Source: Oscillospiraceae bacterium
GTDB lineage: Bacteria > Bacillota > Clostridia > Oscillospirales > Oscillospiraceae
Reading direction: 5' to 3'
Assembly: GCA_910574635.1 (NCBI GenBank)
Contig: CAJTCG010000012.1
Location: forward strand, 62,001-126,000
DNA length: 64,000 bases
The position numbers were made by a program, and so were the translations under genes. Each line of letters begins with the position of its first letter. The first letter of the stretch is position 1. Below, piece after piece: positions 41,077-51,236 of the stretch. Below the pieces are notes generated by a model that saw nothing but the letters and a program-made list of their open reading frames with translations, had not been told where the DNA came from and did no database searches.

Positions 41077-42639
41077 TCAAGAACCCGGCGGTTCCGCAGG
41101 CGCGGCCCCTCCGTCCTCTTTCAGATGGATTGCGCACTGTCCCAAGGCATAGAAGGGCTCCGCCGCCGTGGGAGCCAGGCCCTCCACCACCTTCGCCTGG
41201 GTCAGCACGGAGGTGGACTTGAAGCACACCGGCAGGATGGGGGCCTGGTCCTTCAAATGGACGCACAGGGCCCGCATGGCCGCCGTCCGGTCCTGGGCCC
41301 CCGCCAGCTCCGCCAGGAGGCGGCTGGTATCCGGGTTGGACCAATGGCCGTAATTCAGCCTTCCCCCGGGTTCCAGGAGGCTCCCCAAATCCCAGTCGGC
41401 GGTAAGGCGGGCCTCGCCGTAGTACAAATCAAAGTCCCCGGCGGCCAGGGCGGCGGCGTACTCCTCCCAGGGCAGGACCCGGACCTCCACCGGCACGCCT
41501 CCGGAGGTCCAGCTCTCCGCCAGGTGGGCGGCGATGGCCTTTTTAAAGCCGTTCTCCTCGTTGACCAGCAGGGTCAAAGGCCGTTCGGACACATAGCCGC
41601 TCTCCGCCACGGCGGCGGTAAAGCCGTCCACGGAATAGTCCTCCTCCAGCGCCGCCGGGTACAGGGACGAAACCGGGGACACCGGGAAAGCGGCGGGCTT
41701 CCCGTGGCCGGAGAGATAGGCGCCGGCCACATTGGCCCGCTCGATTCCCGCCGACAGGGCCCGCCGCAAGGCGGGACTGTCCAGAGGCGCCCGGGCGGTG
41801 TTGCAGCCTATATACTGCATGACCGCGGTGTCCGCGTCCGCGCAGCCCACGCTGCCGGTGGTGCTCACCGGCAGCACGCCGGTGAGGTCCGCTGTAATCA
41901 GCTGGACCTCGTGGGAGGAAAAGCGGTAGAGCATGGCGTCGTCGTCCGCCGCTTCCACCAGGGCAATCCGGTCCACCGGCTGGCTCTCCCCCTTCCACCA
42001 GGCCTGATTGGCGATAAGATAGGCCCCGGTTTCCTCCTCCGCGTAGAAATAGGGCCCCGTACCGACGGGAGCCGCGCTCTCCTGGGTCCCGGATTTCACG
42101 ACGGGCACGTCCAGCAGGGCCGGAAGGGCGGAGTTGGGGCTGTTCAGCGTAACGGTCACACTGTCCCCGTTGGCGCTGACGGAAGCGACGCCGGAGAGGC
42201 GGCTCCGGTAGCGGTCGGAGGTCCTGGCCCGCTCCAGGGACGCTTTCACATCCCGGCCCGTCAGGGGCGATCCGTCGGAGAACTCCACTCCGGGGCGGAG
42301 CTCGAAGGTATAGCGGAGGGCGGCCTCGTCGTGGGTAAAGCTGATGCACAGGCAGGGCTGGGGCTCGAAGCTCCCGTCCAGCCGAAACAGTCCCTCATAC
42401 AGAAGCGACCCCGCCGTCTGCTGCATCCCGTCGGCGCAGTCCATTGGGTCCAGGGTCCGCCCCGGCATATAGGGCAGGGCGAACCGCTCCGGCAGGACAG
42501 AATCCTTCTGCTTCTCCGGCTCTTCCGCCTCAAAGGGGGGCATCACGTCCTCCGGCTCCTCCGGCGGCTCCTCCTGCCAGCAGCCCGTCAGCAGACAGGC
42601 CACCGCCAGCGCGATGGCCATAATCTTCGATAGCTTCAT
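41077..42639 (-). CDS. Family 5 solute-binding lipoprotein (OppA/DppA-like)
   Basis: This 520-residue protein has a lipoprotein signal with lipobox LLTGC (Cys about 20) and an acidic Pro-rich linker. The substrate-binding fold has LYEGLFRLDG, YTFELRPGVEFSDGSPLT and GTGPYFY, classic SBP_bac_5 landmarks. It should bind peptides or nickel-type ligands outside the membrane and deliver them to an ABC permease, but no permease genes are adjacent. It is the last gene of the secA operon, 10 bp after pgeF. An orphan binding protein could also act as a sensor. Confidence 0.88.
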   Translation of the reverse strand: MKLSKIMAIALAVACLLTGCWQEEPPEEPEDVMPPFEAEEPEKQKDSVLPERFALPYMPGRTLDPMDCADGMQQTAGSLLYEGLFRLDGSFEPQPCLCISFTHDEAALRYTFELRPGVEFSDGSPLTGRDVKASLERARTSDRYRSRLSGVASVSANGDSVTVTLNSPNSALPALLDVPVVKSGTQESAAPVGTGPYFYAEEETGAYLIANQAWWKGESQPVDRIALVEAADDDAMLYRFSSHEVQLITADLTGVLPVSTTGSVGCADADTAVMQYIGCNTARAPLDSPALRRALSAGIERANVAGAYLSGHGKPAAFPVSPVSSLYPAALEEDYSVDGFTAAVAESGYVSERPLTLLVNEENGFKKAIAAHLAESWTSGGVPVEVRVLPWEEYAAALAAGDFDLYYGEARLTADWDLGSLLEPGGRLNYGHWSNPDTSRLLAELAGAQDRTAAMRALCVHLKDQAPILPVCFKSTSVLTQAKVVEGLAPTAAEPFYALGQCAIHLKEDGGAAPAEPPGS

Positions 42640-42649
42640 AAAACCGATC

Positions 42650-43459
42650 CTATTTTCCTCCGGCCATAATGGCCCCGCACTGGACGCCCCGGGCCTCCCC
42701 CAGCTTCCGGTGGGACCAGAACAGGTCCCGGCGGCAGGCGGTGCAGAGGCCGGAGGCCTCTATACGCTCCGGCGGCAGGCCCGCCCGCAGCAGCCATTGG
42801 CGGTTCAGCCCCTCCAGGTCCACATGCCACTTGGGGCCCCGTTTTTCCAGATAAGCCTCCGCGTCCTTCCCCAGGGCTTCCCGCATGGCGGCGGGAACGT
42901 CCCCGTCGCTTTCAAAGCAGCACTGCCCGATGCAGGGCCCCAGGGCCGCTTGCAGCCGCTCCGGCCTGGACCCATAACGGCGGACCATCTCCCGGACCGT
43001 CTTCTCCACAATCCCCCCGGCGCAGCCCCGCCACCCGGCGTGGGCCGCCCCCACGGCCCCGGTGTCCGGGTCGTGGAGGAGCACGGTGCCGCAGTCGGCG
43101 GAAAAGACGAACAACGTCAAGCCCGGAACATCCGTCACCAGCGCGTCGGCGCTGTCATAGTCCCGCTCCCGGAAGAGGCCCTTCCCGGCGTCGGCCTCCG
43201 TACAGGCCCGGACGTTGGTCTCATGAACCTGCCGGGAGAGGACGGTCCGCTCCATGTCCAGGCGGATGGCGGCGCAGAAGCGGCGGTAATTTTCCAGCAT
43301 GGCCTCCCGCCCGTCCCCCATGCCGGGACGGAGGTTCAGGCTGTCCCAGGGGGCGGGGGACACGCCCCCCAGGCGGGTGGAAAAGCCGTGGCGGACGCCG
43401 CCTAAGTTCGAGGCGGTGAACCAGACCAGGCCGTTTTGTTCGTGGGTTTCAAAGGGCAT
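42650..43459 (-). CDS. pgeF: Multicopper-oxidase-fold purine nucleoside phosphorylase (YfiH/PgeF)
   Basis: This 269-residue protein of the YfiH/DUF152 family has HGFSTRLGGVS near the start, the metal-binding VFSADCGTVLLHDPD, VGAAHAGWRGCAGGIVEKTV, and GPCIGQCCFE. The His and two Cys of the zinc site are visible. These enzymes cleave purine nucleosides with phosphate and were once called polyphenol oxidases. The ATG has GGGAGG 5 bp upstream and overlaps the small membrane gene by 11 bp. Confidence 0.92.
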   Translation of the reverse strand: MPFETHEQNGLVWFTASNLGGVRHGFSTRLGGVSPAPWDSLNLRPGMGDGREAMLENYRRFCAAIRLDMERTVLSRQVHETNVRACTEADAGKGLFRERDYDSADALVTDVPGLTLFVFSADCGTVLLHDPDTGAVGAAHAGWRGCAGGIVEKTVREMVRRYGSRPERLQAALGPCIGQCCFESDGDVPAAMREALGKDAEAYLEKRGPKWHVDLEGLNRQWLLRAGLPPERIEASGLCTACRRDLFWSHRKLGEARGVQCGAIMAGGK

Positions 43460-43715
43460 GGGGACCTCCCTGTTCTTCTTTCTTTTGGCCTTCGCCGTTT
43501 TTCTCAACCGGCTTATGGTTCGTCCAGCCGTTCCAGATGTGAAACACGCCATAGGCCAGCACCGGGAGGCCCAGAAGCGCAAACAGCTCAACCGCGCCGC
43601 TGTCCAGAATGGAAGCATACAGCAAGATTCCGCCCAACAGGATCAACGCAATGCCAAACACGAGTTCTTTGATATCCTGGAGCAGGAAAAGAACACTGTC
43701 ATCCTTCTTATCCAT
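43449..43715 (-). CDS. Small two-helix membrane protein
   Basis: The 88 residues have an acidic N-terminus, helix one at about 18-36 and helix two at about 42-60, then a charged tail rich in Lys/Glu. The family is unknown. It sits between secA (9 bp downstream of its stop) and pgeF (overlap), so it is co-transcribed with secA. A link to secretion is possible but unsupported. Confidence 0.65.
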   Translation of the reverse strand: MDKKDDSVLFLLQDIKELVFGIALILLGGILLYASILDSGAVELFALLGLPVLAYGVFHIWNGWTNHKPVEKNGEGQKKEEQGGPHAL

Positions 43716-43724
43716 TTGCCCTCC

Positions 43725-46475
43725 TTAATTCTGGTGATACTCCGGGCAGGTACATTTTTTCCACTTCAGCCCGCTGCCGCAGGGGCAGGGGTCGTTCCGC
43801 CCGATTTTCACAACCTTGAGGGGCTGCTTCTTGGGCTTGGTCCCGTCGCCGCCGACGTTCTCCACCATGCCCTTGGCTACCCGCTCCCGCTTGACCTCCT
43901 CGTCCTTCCTCAGCCGCACGGAGTACAGCCGCCGGACGGTCTCGTCCTGGATGGCGGCGATCATCTCCTCGAACATCTCCAGGGACTCCCGCTTATACAC
44001 GTCCACCGGATTGTTGTTGCCGTAGGACTGGAGCCGGATGCCCTGCTTCAAGTCGTCCATGGCGTCGATGTGGTCCATCCAGTACTCGTCCACCACCCGG
44101 AGCATGACCACCCGCTCCAGCTCCCGCATAATGGGGCTGGTGATCTCCGCCTCCTTGTTCTCATAGAAGCTCTCGGCGGCGGCGATGAAGGCCTCGTCAA
44201 AGTCCTCCTGGCTCTTGCCGGGAACCTCCCCCTCGGGGATGCTTACGGCCCCCTGGGCAAAGTACATGCCCTCCAGCCCCCGGAGCATCTCCCGGTATCC
44301 GGCGGCGTCCAGATGCGGCTTTTCGCCAAAGGCCAGGCTGACATGGTTCCCGATGGAGGTGTGCATCATGTTCAGCACCGTGTCCTTGATGTCCATGCCG
44401 TCCAGAACCTGGCGGCGCTGGCTGTAGATCAGCTCCCGCTGCTTGTTCATCACGTCGTCGTATTCCAGCACGGATTTCCGGGACTGGAAGTTCCGGGACT
44501 CCACGGTGGTCTGGGCGTTTTCAATGGCCTTGGTCAGCATTTTGTTCTCAATGGGCGTGTCCTCGTCCAGGTCGAACCGCTCCATCATGTTCGTAATCCG
44601 GTCCCCGCCGAAGAGGCGCATCAAATCGTCCTCCAGGGAGATATAAAACTTCGTCTCGCCGGGGTCCCCCTGGCGGCCCGCGCGGCCCCGGAGCTGGTTG
44701 TCAATCCGGCGGGACTCGTGGCGCTCCGTGCCGATGATGAACAGCCCTCCGGCCTCCCGGACCCGGTCCGCCTCGCTGGCGATTTCCGCCTTGTGCTGGG
44801 CCAGCTTCTCAGCAAAGAGCTTCCGGGCGTCCAGAATCTCCTGGTTGTCCGTGTCGGCGTAGCCCGTGGCGTCCACAATGACCTCCTCGGAGTACCCCGC
44901 CTTGGCCAGGTCCGCCCTGGCAAGGTATTCGGCGTTGCCCCCCAGCATGATATCGGTGCCGCGGCCCGCCATGTTGGTGGCCACGGTGACGGCCCCCAGC
45001 TTGCCCGCCTGGGCGACAATCTCCGCCTCTTTTTCGTGGTTCTTGGCGTTCAGCAGGTTGTGCTTGATGCCCTCCCGGGCCAGGAGCTTGGAAAGAAGCT
45101 CGTTTTTCTCGATGGACACGGTGCCCACCAGCACGGGCTGGCCCTTTTCGTGGCACTCCTTGATCTGCTGGATGACGGCCCGGAACTTCCCGGCCTCGGT
45201 CTTGTAGACCACATCGTGGTGGTCGCTGCGCTGGTTGGGGCGGTTGGTGGGGATCTCGATGATGTCCAGGTTGTAGATGGTCCCGAATTCCTCCTGCTCC
45301 GTCATGGCCGTGCCGGTCATGCCGGAGAGCTTGTCATAGAGCCGGAAGTAGTTCTGGAAGGTAATCGTCGCCAGGGTCCGGTTTTCGCTGTTGACGTTGA
45401 CATGCTCCTTGGCCTCGATGGCCTGGTGGAGGCCGTTGGAGTACCGCCGGCCAAACATCAACCGGCCGGTGAACTCGTCCACGATGATGACTTCCCCGTC
45501 CTTCACCACATAGTCGATGTCCCGTTTCATGGTGCCGTGGGCCTTGAGGGCCTGGTTGATGTGGTGGCTGACGGTGGAGTTGGAGGGGTCGGAGAGGTTC
45601 TCCACATGGAAGTACTCCTCGGCCTTGGCAATGCCCCGGGCGGTGAGGGTGGCGGTTTTGGCCTTTTCGTCCACCACATAGTCCGCGTCGATGTCCGCGG
45701 CCTCCTCCTCTTTGTTGTCCACCTGCACGACCACCTGCTTTTTCAGCTTCGCGACGAACATCTCCGTCAGGTCGTACATCTGGGTGGATTTCTCCCCCTG
45801 GCCGGAGATGATGAGGGGGGTCCGGGCCTCGTCGATAAGGATGGAGTCCACCTCGTCCACGATGGCGAAGGAATGGCCCCGCTGGACCAGCTCCTGGGAG
45901 TAGATGCACATATTGTCCCGGAGGTAGTCGAAGCCCATCTCGTTGTTGGTTCCGTAAGTGATGTCGGCGGCGTAGGCCTCCTGGCGCTGCTTGGAGGTCA
46001 GGCCGTGGACAATGAGGCCCACCTTGAGCCCCAGGAAGCGGTGGACCTTGCCCATCCACTCGCTGTCGCGCTTGGCCAGGTAGTCGTTGACGGTGACAAT
46101 GTGGACCCCCTTCCCTGCCAGGGCATTGAGGTAGGCGGGCAGGGTCGCCACCAGTGTCTTGCCCTCGCCGGTCTTCATCTCGGCGATGCGGCCCTGGTGG
46201 AGGACGATGCCGCCCACCAGCTGCACCCGGTAGGGCCGGAGGCCCAGCACCCGGTCCGACGCCTCCCGGGCGGTGGCGAAGGCCTCGGGGAGAATGTCGT
46301 CCAGAGTCTCGCCGTTTTGCAGGCGCTCCTTGAACTCCTGGGTCTTTGCCTGGAGCTGGGCGTCGCTCATGGCCTTGTACTCATCGGCCATGGCCTCAAT
46401 TTTGTCCGCGATGGGGGTAATGGATTTCAGCTCCCGGGAGCTGTAGTCGCCGAAAATCTTTTGAATCAGGCCCAT
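43725..46475 (-). CDS. secA: Preprotein translocase ATPase SecA
   Basis: This 916-residue protein of normal length is the motor of the Sec pathway, working at the membrane on SecYEG. Landmarks are [18 protein letters not shown] (Walker A), the Walker [37 protein letters not shown], and [11 protein letters not shown]. The C-terminal zinc motif is [21 protein letters not shown] site lies 12 bp before the ATG. It heads an operon with a small membrane protein, pgeF and a binding lipoprotein. Confidence 0.98.
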   Translation of the reverse strand: MGLIQKIFGDYSSRELKSITPIADKIEAMADEYKAMSDAQLQAKTQEFKERLQNGETLDDILPEAFATAREASDRVLGLRPYRVQLVGGIVLHQGRIAEMKTGEGKTLVATLPAYLNALAGKGVHIVTVNDYLAKRDSEWMGKVHRFLGLKVGLIVHGLTSKQRQEAYAADITYGTNNEMGFDYLRDNMCIYSQELVQRGHSFAIVDEVDSILIDEARTPLIISGQGEKSTQMYDLTEMFVAKLKKQVVVQVDNKEEEAADIDADYVVDEKAKTATLTARGIAKAEEYFHVENLSDPSNSTVSHHINQALKAHGTMKRDIDYVVKDGEVIIVDEFTGRLMFGRRYSNGLHQAIEAKEHVNVNSENRTLATITFQNYFRLYDKLSGMTGTAMTEQEEFGTIYNLDIIEIPTNRPNQRSDHHDVVYKTEAGKFRAVIQQIKECHEKGQPVLVGTVSIEKNELLSKLLAREGIKHNLLNAKNHEKEAEIVAQAGKLGAVTVATNMAGRGTDIMLGGNAEYLARADLAKAGYSEEVIVDATGYADTDNQEILDARKLFAEKLAQHKAEIASEADRVREAGGLFIIGTERHESRRIDNQLRGRAGRQGDPGETKFYISLEDDLMRLFGGDRITNMMERFDLDEDTPIENKMLTKAIENAQTTVESRNFQSRKSVLEYDDVMNKQRELIYSQRRQVLDGMDIKDTVLNMMHTSIGNHVSLAFGEKPHLDAAGYREMLRGLEGMYFAQGAVSIPEGEVPGKSQEDFDEAFIAAAESFYENKEAEITSPIMRELERVVMLRVVDEYWMDHIDAMDDLKQGIRLQSYGNNNPVDVYKRESLEMFEEMIAAIQDETVRRLYSVRLRKDEEVKRERVAKGMVENVGGDGTKPKKQPLKVVKIGRNDPCPCGSGLKWKKCTCPEYHQN

Positions 46476-46545
46476 GATTGTTTGAAACTTCCTTTCGATT
46501 GTTCCGCCGCCCGGAAGGGCGGGAATTTCATAATAAAACAAGCAT

Positions 46546-46574
46546 AGCTTACCACAGTTTCCCCTGGAATGCAA
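46546..46574 (-). promoter_or_regulatory. Probable secA promoter
   Basis: TTGCAT (46574-46569), a 17-bp spacer and TAAGCT (46551-46546), about 70 bp before secA. The -10 is only a fair match. Confidence 0.5.
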
Positions 46575-46619
46575 AGGAAATCAGGGGCGGCCGGAAAAAA
46601 GTTTACAAAGCGGAAACGC

Positions 46620-47795
46620 TCACAGTTCCGTATCCAGCAGCATCCGGACGCGGCTTTCCACGGTCCCCTCGCCGGTGCTGGCGTCATAGTCCACGCTGAC
46701 CAGCAGGGCGTCCGGCAGTTTTCGCTGGAGGGCGGCGTACTGCCCCTTGCCGAAAATATGTCCCGGCAGGCAGCCAAAGGGCTGGACGCAGAGGATTTTC
46801 CGGTACCCGAGCCCGGCCCAGGCCGCCGCCTCGGCGGTGACGAGCCACCCGTCGGCCACGGTGCAGTTTAAAGGCGCGAAGCCTTCCGCCCGGCGTTTCA
46901 GCTCCGCCAGCGGCGGCAGGGTGTGAAACCCGGCCTCCCGCAAAACCGCCAGCAGCTCCCGCTGGATTCCCCCCAGCCATTCGGACAGGAAGCGGTACGC
47001 CTTCCGCTGGTAAGCGGGGCCCTTCAGGCTGTGGGTATCCATATAATAGAGGGCGTACCAGGTAAGGCCGCCCACTCCGATTTCGCAGCGCTCCGCGGCT
47101 AGATACCGCTCCAGGTTCCAGTTTCCCAGATGGCAGTACTTCGTGTAGATTTCCCCCACAACGGCAACCCTCCGCACGTCCCCGGGCGCCGTCTCAATCC
47201 GGCGGAAGGAGGCCGCGATCTCCCGGCAGCGCTCCAGAATGCGGCGCCGGGAAAGGCTCGTCCCCCGGCGCAGGTCCTCCCCCAGCGTCTCCATCCAGCG
47301 CCGCCAAAGCGCCTCCGCGCCGCCGGGGCGGACCTCATAGGGCCGCACCTGGTTCCGGGCAATCGCCAGCGCGTCCCCCCACACCGCCGCCGCCAGCGCC
47401 CGGCGGATCATCGCCAGGGTGATGGGAAGGCCCGTGTCCCGGTCGATATCCCGGACATTCAGGGACAGCAGCGCCACCTCCGGGTATCCCGCCTTGTCCA
47501 GCGCTTTCCGCATCAGCCGGATGCCGCAGGAGCCCCGGCACTCGTCTCCGGCCTGTCCCATCAGCACGCCGCACTCCGCCGGGTCATACTCCCCGGATTC
47601 CAGGGCGGCCAGCACCTGCCCCGCCACCAGAAAGACGGGGTAGCACAGTTCATTGTGGAAATACCGCATTCCCCGGTCCGCCAGGCCCCGTTCCTCCCGC
47701 AGCAAAACTGGCTCCCACTCCCGGGAAGCGAACGCGTACCGCAGCAAGGGGAACCAATCGTCCAGAAGGGCGGGAATCAGCAGCGTGCGGGGCAT
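46620..47795 (-). CDS. 2-hydroxyacyl-CoA-dehydratase-related protein (COG3581-like)
   Basis: The 391 residues contain FHNELCYPVFLVAGQVL, MGQAGDECRGSCGIRL and ILCVQPFGCLPGHIFGKG. Cys residues are placed as in the dehydratase/DUF2229 group that accompanies CoA-substrate ATPase activators. It probably carries an Fe-S cluster. The substrate is unknown; family members are often paired with an activase, which is not seen next to it. It is divergent from the beta-CASP gene. An alternative name is acyl-CoA dehydratase activase-related protein. Confidence 0.75.
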   Translation of the reverse strand: MPRTLLIPALLDDWFPLLRYAFASREWEPVLLREERGLADRGMRYFHNELCYPVFLVAGQVLAALESGEYDPAECGVLMGQAGDECRGSCGIRLMRKALDKAGYPEVALLSLNVRDIDRDTGLPITLAMIRRALAAAVWGDALAIARNQVRPYEVRPGGAEALWRRWMETLGEDLRRGTSLSRRRILERCREIAASFRRIETAPGDVRRVAVVGEIYTKYCHLGNWNLERYLAAERCEIGVGGLTWYALYYMDTHSLKGPAYQRKAYRFLSEWLGGIQRELLAVLREAGFHTLPPLAELKRRAEGFAPLNCTVADGWLVTAEAAAWAGLGYRKILCVQPFGCLPGHIFGKGQYAALQRKLPDALLVSVDYDASTGEGTVESRVRMLLDTEL

Positions 47796-47918
47796 GGCGG
47801 TCTCCTCCTTTCCGGTGTGCCGGCTTTATGCACAGTATACTCCCTTCCCCCGTCCCTGTCCAGCCGGGGAAACCGCTGGTCACTTTTTCTAAACCAGGCA
47901 AAATCATTCGATTGTTCC

Positions 47919-47947
47919 TTGTATATTCCGTCAAAACGTGTTACAAT
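47919..47947 (+). promoter_or_regulatory. Promoter of the beta-CASP gene
   Basis: TTGTAT (47919-47924), a 17-bp spacer and TACAAT (47942-47947), about 33 bp before the start and followed by a clear AAGGAGG site. Confidence 0.72.
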
Positions 47948-47979
47948 GATTTGTACTAAGAGATAAGGAGGGCCTCACT

Positions 47980-49581
47980 ATGAAGCTCAGCTTTTACGGC
48001 GCGGACCAATGCGTCACCGGAAGCTGCCACTGTCTGGAGATCAACGACACCCGCATCCTCATCGACTGCGGCCTCCAGCAGGGCCGGGACGAGGTTTCCA
48101 ACGGCGAATTCCCCTTTGCCGCCAACACCATCGACTACGTCCTGGTCACCCACGCCCACATCGACCACTCCGGCCGGATTCCCATGCTCATTAAGCAGGG
48201 CTTCAAGGGCCGCATCCTCACCACCCGCCTCACCGCCCAGCTGCTGGAAATCATGCTGCTGGACTCCGCCCACATCCAGGAGCAGGACGCGGAGTGGAAA
48301 AACCGCAAGGGTGAGCGCTCCGGCGCCCCCCGGACCGAGCCCCTCTACACCGTGGAGGACGCGGAGCGGGTCAAGGAATTTATGGTTGTCTGCGAGTACG
48401 GTGAGCTCATCAACCTGTGCGAGGGCGTGGACATCGAATTTACCGACGCGGGGCATCTGCTGGGCTCCGCCTTCGTGGCCATGGACCTGCGGGAAAACGG
48501 CGTGAAAAAGAGCATCGTCTTCTCCGGGGATATCGGCAACATCAACCAGCCCGTCATCCGGGACCCGGTGCAGCTGGCCGGGGCGGACTACGTGGTGATG
48601 GAGTCCACCTACGGCGACCGGAACCACCCGGAGAGCTGGGGCTATACCGACGAGCTGGCCCGGATCATCGACGAGACTATGGCCCGGGGGGGCAACGTCA
48701 TCATCCCCTCCTTCGCCGTGGGCCGGACCCAGGAGCTTCTCTACTTCATCCGGGAGATTAAGGAACAGCACATGGTTTCCTCCTGCCCGGATTTCCCGGT
48801 GTACATCGACTCTCCCCTGGCGAAAAAGGCCACGTCCATCTTTGACGGGGACCTCCGGGGCTATATGGACCACGACGCGGTGTGGCTGGTGCGCAAGGGC
48901 ACGAACATGTTCCGCTTCCCCAACCTTCACGCCACGGAGACCAGTGAGGAGTCCAAGGCCCTCAACGAGGACCGGACCCCCAAGGTCATCATCTCCGCCT
49001 CCGGCATGTGCGACGCGGGCCGCATCCGCCACCACCTGAAGCACAACCTCTGGCGGCCGGAGAGCACCGTGCTCTTCGTGGGCTTCCAGGGGGAGGGCAC
49101 CCTGGGCCGCCAGCTGCTGGAGGGGGCGGAGAGCGTGAAGCTCTTCGGCGAGGAAATCACCGTCCGGGCCCGTCTGGAGAACTTCACCGGCCTCAGTTCC
49201 CACGCGGACCGGGATCATCTGCTGAAATGGATCTCCGGCTTCCAGAACCCCAAGCCCCAGCACGTTTTCGTGGTCCACGGGGACCGGGAGGTGGCCCCCC
49301 ACTTCGCCCAGACCCTGGAAAACATGGGCATCTCCGCCCATGCCCCCCAGTACACGGAGGTTTACGACCTGGCGGCCGGAACCATCCTCGAACGGGGCTA
49401 CCTGCCGGAGCGGAAGGTCAAGCCGGTCACCGGCTCCAAGGGCGCGCCGGCTTACGAGCGCCTGGCGTCCGTGGGCAGCATGCTTACCGAGTTCATCAAG
49501 CGCAGCAAGGGCCGGGACAACAAGTCCCTGGCGAAGTACGCCGCGGAGCTGCGGCAGCTGCTTGAAAAGTGGGAGGCTTAA
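47980..49581 (+). CDS. Metallo-beta-lactamase/beta-CASP ribonuclease-like protein
   Basis: This 533-residue protein has the MBL metal motif THAHIDHSG (about 57-65), DAGHLLGSA, FSGDIG, the beta-CASP insertion (PSFAVGRTQELL, ISASGMCDAGRI) and the closing GLSSHADRDHL. That is the architecture of RNA-processing nucleases of the Ysh1/CPSF73-like bacterial branch. It probably cleaves or trims RNA in the cytoplasm. It has a strong ribosome site and its own promoter. The rlmD gene follows after 11 bp, so a joint RNA-metabolism operon is likely. Confidence 0.92.
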   Translation: MKLSFYGADQCVTGSCHCLEINDTRILIDCGLQQGRDEVSNGEFPFAANTIDYVLVTHAHIDHSGRIPMLIKQGFKGRILTTRLTAQLLEIMLLDSAHIQEQDAEWKNRKGERSGAPRTEPLYTVEDAERVKEFMVVCEYGELINLCEGVDIEFTDAGHLLGSAFVAMDLRENGVKKSIVFSGDIGNINQPVIRDPVQLAGADYVVMESTYGDRNHPESWGYTDELARIIDETMARGGNVIIPSFAVGRTQELLYFIREIKEQHMVSSCPDFPVYIDSPLAKKATSIFDGDLRGYMDHDAVWLVRKGTNMFRFPNLHATETSEESKALNEDRTPKVIISASGMCDAGRIRHHLKHNLWRPESTVLFVGFQGEGTLGRQLLEGAESVKLFGEEITVRARLENFTGLSSHADRDHLLKWISGFQNPKPQHVFVVHGDREVAPHFAQTLENMGISAHAPQYTEVYDLAAGTILERGYLPERKVKPVTGSKGAPAYERLASVGSMLTEFIKRSKGRDNKSLAKYAAELRQLLEKWEA

Positions 49582-49592
49582 GCGCCGGATCT

Positions 49593-51236
49593 ATGGAATA
49601 CTTGAAAAACGGCCAAATCCACACCGCCCTGACGGAGGGCTATTCCAGCGAAGGCTATGGCGTCGTCCGGCTGGACGGCGCCGTGGTCTTCGTGCCCCGG
49701 GCCGTCCGGGGGGAGCGGATTGACCTGAGAATCACCCGGGTCATGAAAACCCACGCCCTGGGGGAAATCGTGAAGATTCACACCCCCTCCCCGGAGCGGG
49801 CCGTCCCGGACTGCCCTTATTACGGCAGGTGCGGCGGCTGCGACTTCCGCCACCTCTCCTACGCGGAGGAGCTCCGGGCCAAGCGGCAGCGGGTTCAGGA
49901 CGCACTGAGCCGCATCGGCGGCGCGGATGTCCAGGTGAAGGAAATCCTGGGCGCCAAAAACCCGGAGCATTACCGCAATAAATGCCAGTATCCCGTGGGG
50001 CCCCGGGGGGAAATCGGCTTCTTCCAGGCTCGGACTCACCAAGTGGTTCCGGTAGATCGCTGCCTCCTCCAGCCGGAGGTCTGCGACCGGACGGCCCACG
50101 CCGTGGGAAGCTGGATGAAGCGCTATAAAATCCCCGCCTATGACGAGGCCACGGGCCGGGGGCTGGTTCGTCATGTCTACGTGCGGGCCAACCGCAAGGG
50201 CGAGAGCCTGTGCTGCGTCGTCGTCAACGGGCGGAAGGTCCCCCGGGAGGCGGAGTTGGCCGCCCTGGTCCTGGCCGCCGCGCCCAAAACCTTGGGCGTG
50301 GTGCTGAACGTGAACACGAAAAAAGGCAACGTGATTCTGGGGGACCAGTACCGGACCCTCTGGGGGCAGGACTTTTTGATGGACACGCTGTGCGGCCTGG
50401 AGTTTAAACTGTCGGTCCCCTCCTTCTACCAGGTAAACCGGGACCAGGCGGAAGTTCTCTATGGAAAGGCCCTGGAGTTCGCCGCCCTGACGGGGGAGGA
50501 AACGGCGCTGGACCTCTACTGCGGCGCGGGGACCATCACGCTGTGTCTGGCGGGCCGGGCCAAACGGGCCATCGGCGCGGAGATCGTCCCCGCCGCTATC
50601 CGGGACGCGGAGGAAAACGCGGCCCGGAACGGCGTGAACAATGCGGCGTTCTTCTGCGGCGACGCGGCGGACACGGCGGCCATGCTGGAGGCCCAGGGCC
50701 TGCGGCCGGACGTGATTACGGTGGACCCGCCCCGGAAGGGGCTCAGCCCGGAGGTCATCGCCTCGGCGGCGGCTATGGGGCCGGAGCGGATTGTGTATGT
50801 CTCCTGCGACCCGGGAACCCTGGGAAGAGACGTAAAGCTGTTCGCAGAGCGGGGCTACCGGGCCCTCCGGGCGGCGGCGGTGGATATGTTTCCGGGGACG
50901 CGGCATGTGGAGACGGTTGTTTTGCTTTCCAAGGGAGAGATCGACTCACAGAAGGTCAGGGTGGAGTTCTCGCTGGAGGATATGGATATGTCCGGGTTTC
51001 AGAAGGGCGCGACCTATGGGCAGATCAAAGCCTATGTGCTGGAGAAGTTTGGGCTGAAGGTGTCCAGCCTCTACATCTCGCAGGTCAAGCGGAAATGCGG
51101 GCTGGAGGTTGGTGAAAACTATAACCAGCCGAAATCGGAGAACGCTAAAGTTCCTACTTGTCCACCGGAGAAGGAGAAGGCAATCAGGGCGGCGCTGGAG
51201 CATTTTCAGATGCTGGAAGGAGGTGACCGCCAATGA
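49593..51236 (+). CDS. rlmD: 23S rRNA (uracil-C5)-methyltransferase, RlmD/RumA family
   Basis: The 547 residues comprise a TRAM-like domain (about 1-60), an Fe-S Cys set (CPYYGRCGGCDF), a SAM-binding domain (ALDLYCGAGTITL) and the catalytic Cys in VYVSCDPGTLGRD. It methylates a 23S rRNA uracil; whether it corresponds to U1939 or U747 is not certain. The last 105 residues, from VRVEFSLEDMDMS to the end, are an extra module absent from E. coli RumA. ATG at 49593 is chosen by family fit; an in-frame GTG at 49569 is possible. The stop overlaps a broken DUF6061 gene as ATGA. Confidence 0.92.
   Translation: MEYLKNGQIHTALTEGYSSEGYGVVRLDGAVVFVPRAVRGERIDLRITRVMKTHALGEIVKIHTPSPERAVPDCPYYGRCGGCDFRHLSYAEELRAKRQRVQDALSRIGGADVQVKEILGAKNPEHYRNKCQYPVGPRGEIGFFQARTHQVVPVDRCLLQPEVCDRTAHAVGSWMKRYKIPAYDEATGRGLVRHVYVRANRKGESLCCVVVNGRKVPREAELAALVLAAAPKTLGVVLNVNTKKGNVILGDQYRTLWGQDFLMDTLCGLEFKLSVPSFYQVNRDQAEVLYGKALEFAALTGEETALDLYCGAGTITLCLAGRAKRAIGAEIVPAAIRDAEENAARNGVNNAAFFCGDAADTAAMLEAQGLRPDVITVDPPRKGLSPEVIASAAAMGPERIVYVSCDPGTLGRDVKLFAERGYRALRAAAVDMFPGTRHVETVVLLSKGEIDSQKVRVEFSLEDMDMSGFQKGATYGQIKAYVLEKFGLKVSSLYISQVKRKCGLEVGENYNQPKSENAKVPTCPPEKEKAIRAALEHFQMLEGGDRQ

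Noticed and set aside
43299..46547. A 1082-codon plus-strand open frame
   Set aside because: It is antisense to secA, whose motifs are complete. It is a composition shadow.
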